Assembly: GCA_937917025.1 (NCBI GenBank)
Contig: CALFSF010000097.1
Coordinates: forward strand, 1-7,108
Direction: 5' to 3'
DNA: 7,108 nucleotides
From: an uncultured Paraburkholderia sp.
GTDB lineage: Bacteria; Pseudomonadota; Gammaproteobacteria; Burkholderiales; Burkholderiaceae
The translations under genes and the position numbers were made by a program. This document shows, one piece after another, positions 5,543 through 7,108 of this stretch; positions within the stretch are counted from its first letter, which is position 1, and each line of letters starts with the position of its first letter. The notes under the pieces are model-generated. The model saw nothing but the letters and a program-made list of their open reading frames with translations, ran no database searches and had not been told where the DNA came from.

Positions 5543-6237
5543 GCCCGATGCCGCAAACGTCGTCGTCGCCGGCGGTGAACGCGCCGCTGACGCTCGCGCT
5601 GTCGAAAGGGCGTATCTTCGAGGAAACCGTGCCGCTGCTTGCCGCCGCGGGCATCGAGGTCACCGAGGATCCTGAAACGTCGCGCAAGCTGATCCTGCCG
5701 ACGAACGATCCGAACGTGCGCGTCATCATCGTGCGCGCCACCGACGTGCCCACGTACGTCGAGTACGGCGCCGCCGATTTCGGCGTGGCCGGCAAGGACG
5801 TGCTGCTCGAACACGGCGGCGGCGGCCTGTACCAGCCGATCGATCTCGATATCGCGCGTTGCCGGATGTCGGTGGCGGTGAAGGGCGGCTTCGATTACGC
5901 GAGCGCCGTGCGCCAGGGCGCGCGGCTGCGGGTCGCCACGAAGTACGTGGAAACCGCGCGCGAGCATTTTGCGGCGAAGGGCGTGCACGTCGACCTGATC
6001 AAGCTGTACGGATCGATGGAACTGGCGCCGCTCGTCGGTCTCGCCGATGCGATCGTCGATCTGGTGAGTTCGGGCGGCACGCTGCGCGCGAACAACCTGG
6101 TCGAAGTCGAGGAGATCATGCAGATCTCGTCGCGGCTCGTCGTGAATCAGGCGGCGCTCAAGCTCAAGCGCGCGGCGCTGCGCCCGATTCTCGATGCGTT
6201 CGAACGCGCGTCGATCAGCCATCACGCGGCCGCCTGA
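5539..6237 (+). CDS. hisG: HisG, ATP phosphoribosyltransferase (short form)
   Basis: HisG condenses ATP with PRPP to give phosphoribosyl-ATP, the first step of histidine synthesis. The 232-residue product is the short (HisG_S) form: it has the two-lobed catalytic domain but ends shortly after it, lacking the C-terminal regulatory domain of the long form (E. coli 299 residues). Family features include the start LALSKGRIFEETVPLL (from about 19), the GAADFGVAGKDVLLE block, LYGSMELAPLVGLADAIVDLV, and the PRPP-binding SGGTLR at 178-183 just after Asp174. Short HisG enzymes need the HisS-like partner HisZ for activity and histidine feedback; no hisZ is in the window, so it should lie elsewhere. The first ~15 residues (Ser/Pro-rich) are a variable extension. 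The ATG overlaps the murA stop, pointing to coupled translation. Confidence 0.95.
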   Translation: MSPMPQTSSSPAVNAPLTLALSKGRIFEETVPLLAAAGIEVTEDPETSRKLILPTNDPNVRVIIVRATDVPTYVEYGAADFGVAGKDVLLEHGGGGLYQPIDLDIARCRMSVAVKGGFDYASAVRQGARLRVATKYVETAREHFAAKGVHVDLIKLYGSMELAPLVGLADAIVDLVSSGGTLRANNLVEVEEIMQISSRLVVNQAALKLKRAALRPILDAFERASISHHAAA

Positions 6238-6249
6238 CCTGACGGGTCA
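6235..6249 (+). other. Small stem-loop at the hisG stop codon
   Basis: TGACC (6235-6239) pairs with GGTCA (6245-6249) around a 5-nt loop, the stop codon being the start of the 5' arm. It is short and lacks a T-run, so it is unlikely to terminate transcription. The rest of the 110-nt hisG-hisD gap shows no promoter I would support. Confidence 0.2.
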
Positions 6250-6347
6250 AACGCGGCGGATACATGGCAACACGCAGCAGGCAACATCGCGCAGCATCTG
6301 AAGAACCGCACGAGCAGTGCGCGCGCTTTACCGAAACGGATACCCGT

Positions 6348-7108
<761 letters not shown>

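Noticed and set aside
6238..6347. Separate promoter or his attenuator between hisG and hisD
   Set aside because: No -35/-10 pair, His-rich short peptide or terminator hairpin could be seen.

Overview
The window reads as ordinary, well-conserved chromosome of a high-GC betaproteobacterium, most likely Burkholderiales (Burkholderia/Paraburkholderia type). The basis is the strongly G/C-ending codons, the protein sequences, and the gene order mla genes, ABC exporter, bolA-like ibaG, murA, then the histidine operon. All genes lie on the + strand and are tightly packed. The long minus-strand and alternate-frame ORFs are GC-rich shadows.

Layout. Positions 1-2093 hold the distal part of an mla (maintenance of outer-membrane lipid asymmetry) operon: mlaA (outer-membrane lipoprotein with an unusual Ala/Pro/Gly-rich tail), mlaC (periplasmic phospholipid carrier) and mlaB (STAS subunit). 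The mlaF, mlaE and mlaD genes are expected just upstream, outside the window. A 158-nt gap (2094-2251) carries a perfect TATAAT and is the best promoter candidate here. It precedes a two-gene ABC-2 type exporter, yadG (ATPase) and yadH (permease). Then come ibaG (BolA family) and murA (first committed step of peptidoglycan synthesis). hisG (short-form ATP phosphoribosyltransferase) overlaps the murA stop codon. hisD (histidinol dehydrogenase) runs off the right edge.

How the genes fit together. The left part serves the cell envelope: MlaA-MlaC-MlaB remove mislocalised phospholipid from the outer membrane, and MurA starts cell-wall precursor synthesis. E. coli has mlaFEDCB-ibaG-murA, so this locus is the same ancestral block with mlaA placed inside it, a yadGH pair inserted between mlaB and ibaG, and the histidine pathway attached after murA. 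Several junctions overlap (mlaC/mlaB, yadG/yadH, murA/hisG), which suggests translational coupling. I found no his leader peptide or attenuator.

I saw no mobile element, CRISPR array, tRNA/rRNA or defence system, and nothing that amounts to an undescribed system. The items most worth a second look are small: the MlaA tail, a two-part hairpin after mlaA, an identical 6-bp stem in the leaders of yadG and murA, and the murA-hisG coupling.
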